Positions 8,380-15,797 are shown, numbered from the stretch's first letter. The stretch: 21,103 nucleotides of DNA from Chitinophagaceae bacterium (GCA_016741945.1 JACVCQ010000006.1:1-21103); one strand, 5' to 3'. A program made the numbers and translations. Notes: generated by a model not told the origin, from the letters alone.

Positions 8380-9951
8380 ATGAGAAGAAGGGACTTTTTA
8401 CGTAATACGGTACCAGCGGGGGTGATGCTCCCGTCGCTTATCAATGGTATGTCAGTAAAGGCTTTTGGTGCAGAATCGTTACTAATGCAGGGTTTATTTC
8501 CTGCCACTACTGATACAGATCATGTACTAGTCATTGTTCAACTCAATGGAGGTAATGATGGATTGAATACTGTTATCCCTATTGAATATTTCCCCAACTA
8601 TATCCGTGCGAGATCCAATATGTATATCCCTCAACAAAAAGTGTTGGGGTTATCCGGGATCGATAGAGTGGGTTTTCATCCTGCAATGACTGGGATGCAG
8701 TCTTTGTATAATGACGGCAAAATGAGTGTGATACATTCTGTGGGGTATCCGCAACCCAATTTTTCTCATTTCAGGGCTACCGATATCTGGATGAGTGCCA
8801 GTGATAGTAAAGAAGTGGTAAACAGCGGCTGGACGGGTCGCTATTTGAATTATGAGTATCCCAATTTCCCGAATGGATATCCGAACAGTAGTATGCCCGA
8901 TCCATTGGCAATACAAATCGGATCTACGACATCCCTGACGTTGCAAGGTCCGGCAGTAAGTATGGGAATGAGTATTTCTAATCCCAGTAATTTTTATAAC
9001 CTGATTGCTGGCGTTCAGGATCCTGCACCTAATACTCCGGCTGGAAAAGAATTGACTTATATCCGTAAAGTGGCCCAACAAACCACTGCTTATGCTGAAG
9101 TCATCAAAACTGCTTCTGCGAAAGTGACCCAACAGGCTGAGTATCCCAATAACTCTTTGGCAGCCCAATTAAAAATCGTTGCAAGATTGATAGCAGGTGG
9201 TTTAAAAACAAGGATCTATATGGTCAGTTATGGAGGGTTTGATACCCACTCTGCACAAGTAAATGCCACGGATCATACCACAGGTACCCATGCCAATTTG
9301 CTGAAAAATGTAAGCGATTCTATCAAAGCTTTTCAGGATGATTTGAAATTACAGAAAGTAGAAGACCGAGTGTTGGGTATGACATTTTCTGAATTTGGCA
9401 GACGCATCAAAAGTAATGGTAGTACCGGAACCGATCATGGATCAGCTGCCCCTATGTTTGTATTTGGTAAAAATGTAGATGCAGGTGTTATTGGCGACAC
9501 ACCCAATATTCCTGTAACTGCTTCTTTCAATGATAATTTACCTTTTCAGTATGATTTCAGAAGTGTATATGCTACAATCTTAAATAAATGGCTTTGTGTG
9601 GATGCTGATGATCTGGAACAGATCATGCTTAAAAATTTTCAGGTATTACCCATTGTCAACTCATTGGCTTGTAATAAATCAGTAAACCTGTCGGGAGAGA
9701 ATTTTATTACCAATTATCCCAACCCATTCACACAGTCTACCAATATCAGTTTTAAAACGGCGGGTGGACATACCCTCATTCAAATCATGGATACCATGGG
9801 AAGGGTATTAACAAATTTAGTCGACAGAGAATATGAAGCAGGTAATTACAATGTTGTATTTGATGGATCCAGGCTACAACCGGGGGTTTATTATATTAGA
9901 TTCCAGAATATGGTGGTTCAGCAAGTCAGGGCCATGTTAAAAGTGAGATAA
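8380..9951 (+). CDS. DUF1501 family exported protein with Tat-like signal and T9SS sorting domain
   Basis: The 523-aa product starts MRRRDFLRNTVPAGVMLPSL, a twin-arginine signal (RRDFLRN followed by a mild hydrophobic stretch). The DUF1501 core, a relative of the alkaline phosphatase/sulfatase superfamily, shows DHVLVIVQLNGGNDGLNTVIP (about 47-67), YGGFDTHSAQ with the D/H metal-ligand type motif, and TFSEFGRRIKSNGSTGTDHGSAAPMFVFG. The last ~85 residues form a type A T9SS C-terminal domain: NYPNPFTQSTNISF, then IQIMDTMGRVL and LQPGVYYIRF. So the protein is predicted to cross the inner membrane by Tat or Sec and the outer membrane by T9SS, ending at the cell surface or secreted. The enzymatic activity of DUF1501 proteins is unknown. 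It lies 10 bases after DUF1800. Confidence 0.93.
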   Translation: MRRRDFLRNTVPAGVMLPSLINGMSVKAFGAESLLMQGLFPATTDTDHVLVIVQLNGGNDGLNTVIPIEYFPNYIRARSNMYIPQQKVLGLSGIDRVGFHPAMTGMQSLYNDGKMSVIHSVGYPQPNFSHFRATDIWMSASDSKEVVNSGWTGRYLNYEYPNFPNGYPNSSMPDPLAIQIGSTTSLTLQGPAVSMGMSISNPSNFYNLIAGVQDPAPNTPAGKELTYIRKVAQQTTAYAEVIKTASAKVTQQAEYPNNSLAAQLKIVARLIAGGLKTRIYMVSYGGFDTHSAQVNATDHTTGTHANLLKNVSDSIKAFQDDLKLQKVEDRVLGMTFSEFGRRIKSNGSTGTDHGSAAPMFVFGKNVDAGVIGDTPNIPVTASFNDNLPFQYDFRSVYATILNKWLCVDADDLEQIMLKNFQVLPIVNSLACNKSVNLSGENFITNYPNPFTQSTNISFKTAGGHTLIQIMDTMGRVLTNLVDREYEAGNYNVVFDGSRLQPGVYYIRFQNMVVQQVRAMLKVR

Positions 9952-10010
9952 TCGACGAATTTTTTGCAACAATGATGTAAAAACGAAAAAATCATTCTAT
10001 TTTTACAACG

Positions 10011-12383
10011 TTGTTTCAAAAATTCACATACCGGCTATGTTGCCTCCTTGTATTGTTTGGAGGAAGTTTTTCTCAGTCTTTGGGACAATGCACGCTTATT
10101 TTTTCCGGAAAAGTAATTGATGCAGATACCCGATTGCCTTTAAGTGGGGCTTTGGTACAAATAACTGCCTTAAAGATCAGTAAGACTACTGATGCAGAAG
10201 GTAATTTCAAAATAATGGGAATCTGTGCGGGTAATTATGATGTGAATATTTCACACGTAAGTTGTACACCCATCACAGAGCATCTTCATTTCAAAGATGA
10301 TATCAAACACAACTTCTTTCTTCCCCATACCAGTAATGAATTGGCTGATGTAACCGTACGCGGAACCATCAGCACCAAAGGCGCAGCCATTTCTCAAGAT
10401 ATCAAAGGAAAGGAATTGGAAGCATTGCGGGGAATTTCATTAGGGGAGTCGCTACAAAAAATTACTGGAGTAAGTGTATTACAAACCGGATCCAATATTT
10501 ATAAACCTGTGATTCATGGCTTACATAGTAATCGCGTTTTAATATTGAACAATGGTATCAGGCAAGAAGGTCAGCAGTGGGGTAGTGAACATGCTCCTGA
10601 AATTGATCCTTATGTTGCCAATCGCTTATCAGTAGTAAAAGGAGCCAGTACCATTCGTTATGGAGGCGATGCAATAGGGGGAGTTGTATTGGTTGAACCC
10701 AAATTATTACGTTCGGTTCCGGGAATCAGTGGTGAACTGAATATTGCTGCATTTACAAATAATCGTCAGGGTACCATTTCGGGAATTATTGAAGGCAATG
10801 CTAAAAAGAATACGGCATTCTCTTGGCGGCTACAAGGAACTGCCAAAAGAGGCGGCAATGCCAGAACACCGAATTATTGGTTAGCCAATTCGGGTAATGA
10901 AGAGTTCAATGCTTCTGCAGCCATGGGATGGAGATCAGCATCAGATGGATTGGAATTCTTTTACAGCATTTTCAATACCCGGTTGGCTATTTTTTCAGGA
11001 TCCCATATTGGTAATGTTACAGACCTGATGCAAGCTATCAGTAGTAAAGAGCCTCCTGATTATATCCGAAATATTGGCTTCACGTATCAAATCAATAGAC
11101 CTTATCAGCAAGTACAACATCAGTTGATGAAAGTAAAAGCTTTCCGTCATACCGGAGAAATTGGTAAGCTGAATATGATCTTATCATTACAACACAATTG
11201 GCGAAGAGAATATGATGTAAGACGTTTTCAAAGCAGTGCCAATGTACCACAATTGGATTTAAAAATGACAACCCTTGGTACGGATCTGATCTGGGATCAT
11301 TTCAATACCGGTCACTTCAGGGGAACTGCCGGTATCACAGGTAGTTATCAGCGCAATAGTTATGAATACCGTTTATTCATCCCGAATTATGAAGCTTTTA
11401 ATTTTGGTGCATTTATAGTAGAAAAATGGAATCATAAAAAATGGTTGATCGAAGGTGGACTTCGTTTTGATCATAGAAGTATGGTGAATACGAATTCAAA
11501 TGGTGGATTACAATATGCGGATCGTACTTTCAATAATTTTTCCGGTAATACAGGTATTTCTTATGAAGCAGCAGAAGGGCTTCAGTTCACCATCAATGCA
11601 TCAACTGCATGGAGAGCACCCCAGGTAAATGAATTGTATAGTGATGGTTTACATCATGGCTCTGCAAGAATTGAGAAAGGAGATGCTTCTTTACAGCCTG
11701 AAAGATCGAATAGTATTTTATTCAATACAGTCTATAATCGTGGAAGATGGCATATTGATGTTGGTACGTACGTAAAAAGGATTGATGGATTCATTTATTT
11801 GTTCCCCGTTTTTCCTCCCGAATTAACGATCCGCGGTGCCTTCCCTACATTCCGTTTTGGTCAAGCGCCTGTAAATATGCATGGCTTTGATTTGAGTTTT
11901 GCCTATACGATCAGTTCACATTTTCAGTTGGATGCTAAATCATCCATTGTTCGGGCTAAAAACCGTAATACAAAAGAGTGGATGATTCAGATGCCGGCAG
12001 ATCGTTATGAAGCCGGGTTGCAGTATAGCTTGGGTGATTTCAAAAAATGGAAAGAGACTTATATCAAACCCTCGGTTCAATATGTAGGCAGACAAACACG
12101 TGTGCCTGTTACCGGTAATATTCCGGTGGTAAAACCCGATGGTAGTACAGTCATGGAATCAGATTACCTGATGCCGCCGCCGGCTTATACTTTGCTTGGA
12201 TTAGAAGCAGGAACCAGTTTGCAGACAAAACATCAAAGAGTTCAGTTTACATTAACTGTAAGTAATCTGTTGAATGTAGTGTATAGAGAATACATGAATG
12301 CCTTCCGTTATTTCTCTGATGAGATGGGGCGAAATATCGGATTGAAAATAAAAATTCCCATTGAACCAAAAACCAAATCATAA
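10011..12383 (+). CDS. TonB-dependent outer-membrane receptor with carboxypeptidase-like N-terminal domain (TTG start)
   Basis: A 790-aa active-transport receptor of the outer membrane. From a TTG at 10011 the product begins with a signal peptide (FTYRLCCLLVLFGGSF, cleaved near residue 26). A carboxypeptidase regulatory-like beta domain spans about 28-104 (GKVIDADTRLPLSGALV ... TDAEGNFKI). The plug spans about 125-230 with VIHGLHSNRVLILNNGIRQ, GQQWGSEHAPEIDP and VVKGASTIRYGGDAIGGVV. The rest is a 22-strand-type barrel, including WRAPQVNELYSDGLHHGSARIEKGD. No ATG or GTG is available upstream: the frame is closed by TAA at 9978, so TTG is the best start. Fifty-nine bases follow the DUF1501 stop. 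The plug and barrel motifs resemble receptors that pair with the small lipoprotein encoded next; the substrate is unknown, with a metal-type (ZnuD-like) receptor a possibility only. Confidence 0.9.
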   Translation: MFQKFTYRLCCLLVLFGGSFSQSLGQCTLIFSGKVIDADTRLPLSGALVQITALKISKTTDAEGNFKIMGICAGNYDVNISHVSCTPITEHLHFKDDIKHNFFLPHTSNELADVTVRGTISTKGAAISQDIKGKELEALRGISLGESLQKITGVSVLQTGSNIYKPVIHGLHSNRVLILNNGIRQEGQQWGSEHAPEIDPYVANRLSVVKGASTIRYGGDAIGGVVLVEPKLLRSVPGISGELNIAAFTNNRQGTISGIIEGNAKKNTAFSWRLQGTAKRGGNARTPNYWLANSGNEEFNASAAMGWRSASDGLEFFYSIFNTRLAIFSGSHIGNVTDLMQAISSKEPPDYIRNIGFTYQINRPYQQVQHQLMKVKAFRHTGEIGKLNMILSLQHNWRREYDVRRFQSSANVPQLDLKMTTLGTDLIWDHFNTGHFRGTAGITGSYQRNSYEYRLFIPNYEAFNFGAFIVEKWNHKKWLIEGGLRFDHRSMVNTNSNGGLQYADRTFNNFSGNTGISYEAAEGLQFTINASTAWRAPQVNELYSDGLHHGSARIEKGDASLQPERSNSILFNTVYNRGRWHIDVGTYVKRIDGFIYLFPVFPPELTIRGAFPTFRFGQAPVNMHGFDLSFAYTISSHFQLDAKSSIVRAKNRNTKEWMIQMPADRYEAGLQYSLGDFKKWKETYIKPSVQYVGRQTRVPVTGNIPVVKPDGSTVMESDYLMPPPAYTLLGLEAGTSLQTKHQRVQFTLTVSNLLNVVYREYMNAFRYFSDEMGRNIGLKIKIPIEPKTKS

Positions 12384-12403
12384 TTTCTAAAAATCAAGTG
12401 TGT

Positions 12404-12958
12404 ATGAAAAAGCAACTTTCTTATTTGATGGCAGCCTTAATGATGGTAACTTTTGTTGCAACCGGCTGTAAAAAAGACGACAAAGAACCCGAGAATGAAG
12501 AAGAACTGATCACAACGTTGAAGTTAACTTTTACCGAAGTGGGTGGAACAGCAACTACAACAGTAACTTTTAAAGATGCTGATGGCCCCGGTGGTAATGC
12601 ACCAACTCAAAATGACCAGATTGTATTAGCTCCTAACAAGCAATACAACTGCACCATTCAGGCTTTGGATGAAAGTAAATCACCTGCAGAAGATATTACT
12701 GCGGAAATCATTAAAGAAGCCAATGATCATCAGTTCTATTTTGCACCAAGTGGAGTGAATATTACTGTTAACGGTTTGAATACAGACCCGAATGGTCGTC
12801 CTTTAGGTGTTACCAGCAGATGGAATTCTGGTGCTGCAAGTGGTCCGGGTACCGTAAAAGTAACTTTGAAACATAAGCCAGGTGCCAAAGGTGCTAATGA
12901 TCCTGTAACCGTTGGTGAAACAGATATCGAAGTGACTTTCGCAGCGCGAGTACAATAA
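12404..12958 (+). CDS. Small lipoprotein paired with the TonB receptor
   Basis: The ATG at 12404 (184 aa) is preferred over an in-frame GTG at 12398. The N-terminus MKKQLSYLMAALMMVTFVATGC is a lipoprotein signal with lipobox ATGC, C22 being lipidated, followed by KKDDKEPENEEE. The body is beta-rich: TTLKLTFTEVGGTATTTVTF, then KDADGPGGNAPTQNDQIVLAPNKQY, SPAEDITAEIIKEANDHQFYF and a tail with GETDIEVTF. This pattern, often annotated type 1 periplasmic binding fold superfamily protein in Bacteroidota, commonly sits directly after a TonB receptor like the one here (20 bases upstream). It probably works at the outer membrane, helping that receptor bind or release its ligand, but this is inference. 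A strong terminator follows the stop by 34 bases. Confidence 0.85.
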   Translation: MKKQLSYLMAALMMVTFVATGCKKDDKEPENEEELITTLKLTFTEVGGTATTTVTFKDADGPGGNAPTQNDQIVLAPNKQYNCTIQALDESKSPAEDITAEIIKEANDHQFYFAPSGVNITVNGLNTDPNGRPLGVTSRWNSGAASGPGTVKVTLKHKPGAKGANDPVTVGETDIEVTFAARVQ

Positions 12959-12992
12959 TTTTTTCTCAGGGTTTTGTTTTAGTTTGAGCATT

Positions 12993-13030
12993 GAGGCTGT
13001 ATCAAAAATCTGATACGGCCTCTTTTTTTT
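12993..13030 (+). terminator. Rho-independent terminator of the DUF1800-DUF1501-TonB-lipoprotein unit
   Basis: A 12-bp stem: GAGGC plus GTATCA (12993-13004, with one T-G wobble) pairs with TGATAC plus GCCTC (13011-13022). The loop is AAAATC. A run of T follows from 13023 to 13030. No other terminator is evident from 6711 on, which supports one transcript over the four upstream genes. Confidence 0.9.
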
Positions 13031-13033
13031 AGT

Positions 13034-13096
13034 CCATAGTCCATGGTCCATGGACCATGGTTCATCGACCATCAGCTATGAGCCATCAGCCATCAA
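13034..13096. repeat. Nine-unit degenerate heptamer array (CCATnnn period 7)
   Basis: The stretch divides exactly into nine 7-mers: CCATAGT, CCATGGT, CCATGGA, CCATGGT, TCATCGA, CCATCAG, CTATGAG, CCATCAG, CCATCAA. Positions 3-4 (AT) are constant and position 1 is almost always C. Units 2-4 contain a perfect 20-bp palindrome at 13041-13060. The array starts directly after the terminator T-run. Confidence 0.85.
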
Positions 13097-13212
13097 ACCA
13101 ATCTCAGCGGTTACTTTTTATTTTGAGATACCTCCTATCTATTACTATGGACCATGGACTATCAACCATCAAACCAATCTCTAGATGATCACTTCATTTT
13201 TGATACCTCCTA
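13090..13212 (+). repeat. Two imperfect copies of a ~76-bp intergenic unit
   Basis: CCATCAAACCAATCTC occurs at 13090-13105 and at 13166-13181 (offset 76), and GATACCTCCTA occurs at 13127-13137 and at 13202-13212 (offset 75). The sequence between these anchors differs strongly. The second copy ends 28 bases before the DUF2721 start codon. Read on the minus strand, GATACCTCCTA is TAGGAGGTATC, which contains a Shine-Dalgarno-like core. Confidence 0.7.
13145..13172. repeat. Four-unit heptamer array of the same family
   Basis: CTATGGA, CCATGGA, CTATCAA, CCATCAA follow in exact 7-base phase and lead into ACCAATCTC, the same exit sequence as the first array at 13090-13105. Confidence 0.8.
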
Positions 13213-13239
13213 AATACCGGTTCTTTCTTAATTTTAAAT

Positions 13240-13683
13240 ATGGAGATCAACTTAAACACACCTGCATTACTGTTTCCTGCCATCAGTCTCATCATGTTGG
13301 CATACACGAATCGATTTCTTTCATTATCCAATCGTATCCGGAACTTGCATGAGAAATACCAAAGCCATGAACAAAAACATATTATCCATGGACAGATCAA
13401 GAACCTGCGTTACCGATTGAAATTGATTAAAAATATGCAGGCTCTGGGGGTGGTTACTTTTCTAGGTTGTATTATCTGTATGTACTTGATCTATACCCAA
13501 TTCATGATTGCGGCCAATATTGTATTTGCCATCAGCTTGATCTGTTTTGCAGCTTCATTGTTCCTTTCTCTGATTGAAATACAACTCAGTACCAAAGCCC
13601 TTGAACTGGAACTCAGTGATATGGAAGGACTGGAAGATCCTTCGGTGATTGAATATTTTAGGAAAAAATTCGGAAGAGACTAG
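13240..13683 (+). CDS. DUF2721 family inner-membrane protein
   Basis: The 147-aa protein fits the DUF2721 family: an N-terminal helix with TPALLFPAISLIMLAYTNRFL (about 7-27), a conserved basic cytoplasmic segment with NRIRNLHEKY and QIKNLRYRLKLIKN, then two further membrane helices (about 67-87 and 90-113), and an acidic C-terminal tail (ALELELSDMEG). Family function is unknown; three membrane helices with a basic loop are typical. Its ATG is the only plausible start. No gene stands next to it in the same direction; it is flanked on both sides by 7-bp-period repeat DNA and faces the ABC exporter gene tail to tail. Confidence 0.85.
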   Translation: MEINLNTPALLFPAISLIMLAYTNRFLSLSNRIRNLHEKYQSHEQKHIIHGQIKNLRYRLKLIKNMQALGVVTFLGCIICMYLIYTQFMIAANIVFAISLICFAASLFLSLIEIQLSTKALELELSDMEGLEDPSVIEYFRKKFGRD

Positions 13684-13689
13684 GGAAAT

Positions 13690-13766
13690 GAGCAATAAGA
13701 AAGATGAAATAAGAAATCAGAAACGGAGAGAAATTTCACTTCCTGATTTCTTATTCCTTATTTCTC
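13690..13766. repeat. A-rich heptamer-period DNA forming a 13-bp inverted repeat between convergent genes
   Basis: AATAAGAAATCAG (13708-13720) pairs perfectly with CTGATTTCTTATT (13743-13755) across a 22-base loop. Each arm extends into 7-base units: GAGCAAT, AAGAAAG, ATGAAAT, AAGAAAT, CAGAAAC on the plus strand, and GAGAAAT, AAGGAAT, AAGAAAT, CAGGAAG on the minus strand. The location between the DUF2721 stop (13683) and the ABC exporter stop (13770) suits a bidirectional terminator, though the stem is AT-rich and there is no clean T-run. Confidence 0.6.
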
Positions 13767-13769
13767 GGT

Positions 13770-15551
13770 TTACATCGCAACCGCTGTCAGATTTTTCCGC
13801 TCTCCAATTTGCTGTCTCCACATAGCATAATACAATCCTTTTTCACTGATGAGTGACTGATGATTACCAGTTTCCACTACTTGTCCTTTTTCCAATACAT
13901 AAATCCGATCTGCATGCATAATGGTGCTTAAACGATGCGCGATCATAACAGTGATCTGTTCTTTTTCACTGGAGATATTACGGATGGTATTGGTGATTTC
14001 TTCTTCGGTGATACTATCCAATGCAGAAGTGGCTTCATCAAAGATCAATAAACGCGGATGTCTGAGCAATGCTCTGGCAATGGATAATCGTTGCTTTTCT
14101 CCGCCACTCAATTTCAATCCACCCTCACCAATCATAGTGTCTAAACCTTTCTCAGCACGTTCTAAAAGGTTATTGCAACTGGCTTTAGATAAAGCTTCCA
14201 GCAATTCTGCCTCGGTAGCTTCAGGGTATACAAAGCTGAGATTTTCTCGGATGGTGCCTGCGAATAATTGGGTATCCTGTGTTACAAAACCGATCTGATT
14301 TCTCAGTTCATCAAAATTCATATCGGCGCCATTCACTTTGTTATAATAAATATGTCCCTCTTGTGGACGATACAATCCTACCAACAACTTCACTAAAGTA
14401 CTTTTTCCAGAACCGGAAGGACCTACAAAGGCAATAGTTTCACCTTTCTGTACATCAAATGAAATACCATCCAATGCGCGATATTGAGCAGTCTGGTGTT
14501 TGAACAGCACCTGATCAAATGCCAATTCTTCAATGGTACCTACTTGTTGAGGATGATCGGGTTTGGGCTCTACTTTTTTACCCATCAGGTTATGAAAATT
14601 CTGTAAAGAAGCTTCGGCCTCACGATAACTCATGATGATACTTCCAATCTCTTGTAATGGACCAAAAATGAAAAAACTATAAAACTGCAGTGAAATCAAT
14701 TGACCTACCGTTAGAACATCGCGATAAATTAACCACATCAACGTGAAAGTGATGATCTGTCTAAGAAAATTCACCATCGTACCCTGAATAAAACTCAGTG
14801 AACGGATACTTTTTACTTTCTTCAATTCCAGTCCTAGAATTTTATAAGTATTGGTATTGAGTCGTTTTACTTCTTGATCGGTCAGCCCCAGACTTTTTAC
14901 CAATTCAATATTTCTTAAACTCTCTGTTGTGGATCCGGCTAGAGAAGTGGTTTCTTTTACAATATTTTTTTGAATGACTTTAATTTTCTTACTCAGCAAG
15001 TTGGTCACAAAAGCAATCATCAAAGCACCTCCCAAATAAATGGGAACGATTGACCAGTGAAGTCTGGTAGCATAAATGGATACAAAGACAACACTCACAA
15101 TAATGCCAAATAATACGTTGATGACATATCCAATGAATTTTTCAGTGTCAGAACGAACTTTGGTGAGGATTGATAAAGTTTCACCGCTTCGTTGGTCCTC
15201 AAATTCCTGATAGGGGAGACGCATAGAGTGTTTCAATCCATCAGTAAATATTTTTGCACCAAATTTCTGGATGATCACATTTACGGTATAATCCTGAAAA
15301 GCTTTAGCAATTCGGCTTACCATGGCTGTTCCTACTAATAGCAGTAGCATGAACATAATGCCATTGATGAACTGACTTTCTGTACGAAAACTGCCATCCG
15401 GGTTTATTTTGGGGCTATTGGCGAACTGATCAATGAGTTTTCCAAAGATCATAGGATCGAAAAGTGAGAAAGTTTGATTGATCCCTGCCAGCACCAAAGC
15501 CAGCACTACGAGCCATTTATACGGTTTGAGATAATGCAAGAGAATTTTCAT
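13770..15551 (-). CDS. ABC exporter, fused permease and ATPase (MsbA/lipid- or multidrug-type)
   Basis: The ATG at 15551 gives 593 aa, a normal half-transporter; an in-frame TTG at 15581 would add ten non-hydrophobic residues. The N-terminal half (about 1-315) has six membrane helices of the type I exporter fold, including WLVVLALVLAGINQTF and GIMFMLLLLVGTAMVS. The nucleotide-binding domain shows Walker A GPSGSGKST (377-385), Q-loop Q425, signature LSGGEKQR (481-488), Walker B LLIFDEATSALD (501-512) and H-loop H539. It would work as a homodimer or with a partner to export lipids, peptides or drugs; substrate cannot be told from sequence. It stands alone, convergent with DUF2721 and divergent from the YkuK-like gene. 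Confidence 0.93.
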   Translation of the reverse strand: MKILLHYLKPYKWLVVLALVLAGINQTFSLFDPMIFGKLIDQFANSPKINPDGSFRTESQFINGIMFMLLLLVGTAMVSRIAKAFQDYTVNVIIQKFGAKIFTDGLKHSMRLPYQEFEDQRSGETLSILTKVRSDTEKFIGYVINVLFGIIVSVVFVSIYATRLHWSIVPIYLGGALMIAFVTNLLSKKIKVIQKNIVKETTSLAGSTTESLRNIELVKSLGLTDQEVKRLNTNTYKILGLELKKVKSIRSLSFIQGTMVNFLRQIITFTLMWLIYRDVLTVGQLISLQFYSFFIFGPLQEIGSIIMSYREAEASLQNFHNLMGKKVEPKPDHPQQVGTIEELAFDQVLFKHQTAQYRALDGISFDVQKGETIAFVGPSGSGKSTLVKLLVGLYRPQEGHIYYNKVNGADMNFDELRNQIGFVTQDTQLFAGTIRENLSFVYPEATEAELLEALSKASCNNLLERAEKGLDTMIGEGGLKLSGGEKQRLSIARALLRHPRLLIFDEATSALDSITEEEITNTIRNISSEKEQITVMIAHRLSTIMHADRIYVLEKGQVVETGNHQSLISEKGLYYAMWRQQIGERKNLTAVAM

Positions 15552-15626
15552 GTATACGATTTGAGTGCAATGATGCGTCAATTTCCGTACAAATATTGAA
15601 AAAGTGACAAAGTTGCGGGGCAGAGG

Positions 15627-15654
15627 TCATGGTCCATAGTCGATAGCCCATAGT
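15627..15654. repeat. Heptamer array, orientation 1, upstream of the ABC exporter gene
   Basis: TCATGGT, CCATAGT, CGATAGC, CCATAGT in exact 7-base phase, the same family as 13034-13096. It lies 76 bases upstream of the exporter start codon. Confidence 0.8.
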
Positions 15655-15684
15655 AGGCGTAATAAAATAAAGGAATTGTTCTTG

Positions 15685-15719
15685 CCATGGACTATGGACG
15701 ATAAGCTATGGACTAATCC
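15685..15719. repeat. Heptamer array, inverted orientation, in the same intergenic gap
   Basis: CCATGGA, CTATGGA, CGATAAG, CTATGGA, CTAATCC in exact 7-base phase. CTATGGA is the reverse complement of TCCATAG in the array at 15627-15654, so the two arrays face each other over 30 bases and could pair as an imperfect cruciform or RNA hairpin. Confidence 0.8.
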
Positions 15720-15797
15720 ACACTTGTGAATAATAAGAAATTCTTAACTCGTTCAAGGAAAGGAGATTAATCGGTAACTTACAAAAACCTTCCACAT

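Noticed and set aside
8650..9168. 172-aa minus-strand open frame inside the DUF1501 gene
   Set aside because: It lies wholly antisense to a confidently identified gene, has no recognisable domain or signal, and its Ile/Arg/His-rich composition is what reverse translation of a coding strand gives.
9963..10004. Promoter for the receptor gene in the gap after DUF1501
   Set aside because: A TTTG at 9963-9966 and a TATTTTTA at 9998-10005 are 31 bases apart, too far for the Bacteroidota spacing of about 19-21, and the start would fall at or inside the coding sequence.
12803..13072. 89-aa minus-strand frame beginning in the heptamer array
   Set aside because: Its start region is a translation of the 7-mer repeat and the terminator, and the rest is antisense to the lipoprotein gene.
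13034..13181. CRISPR-like array
   Set aside because: The repeats are 7 bases, contiguous and degenerate, with no spacers of constant length and no cas genes nearby.
13921..14298. 125-aa plus-strand frame within the ABC exporter gene
   Set aside because: It is antisense to the nucleotide-binding domain with Walker and signature motifs; no independent evidence of coding.
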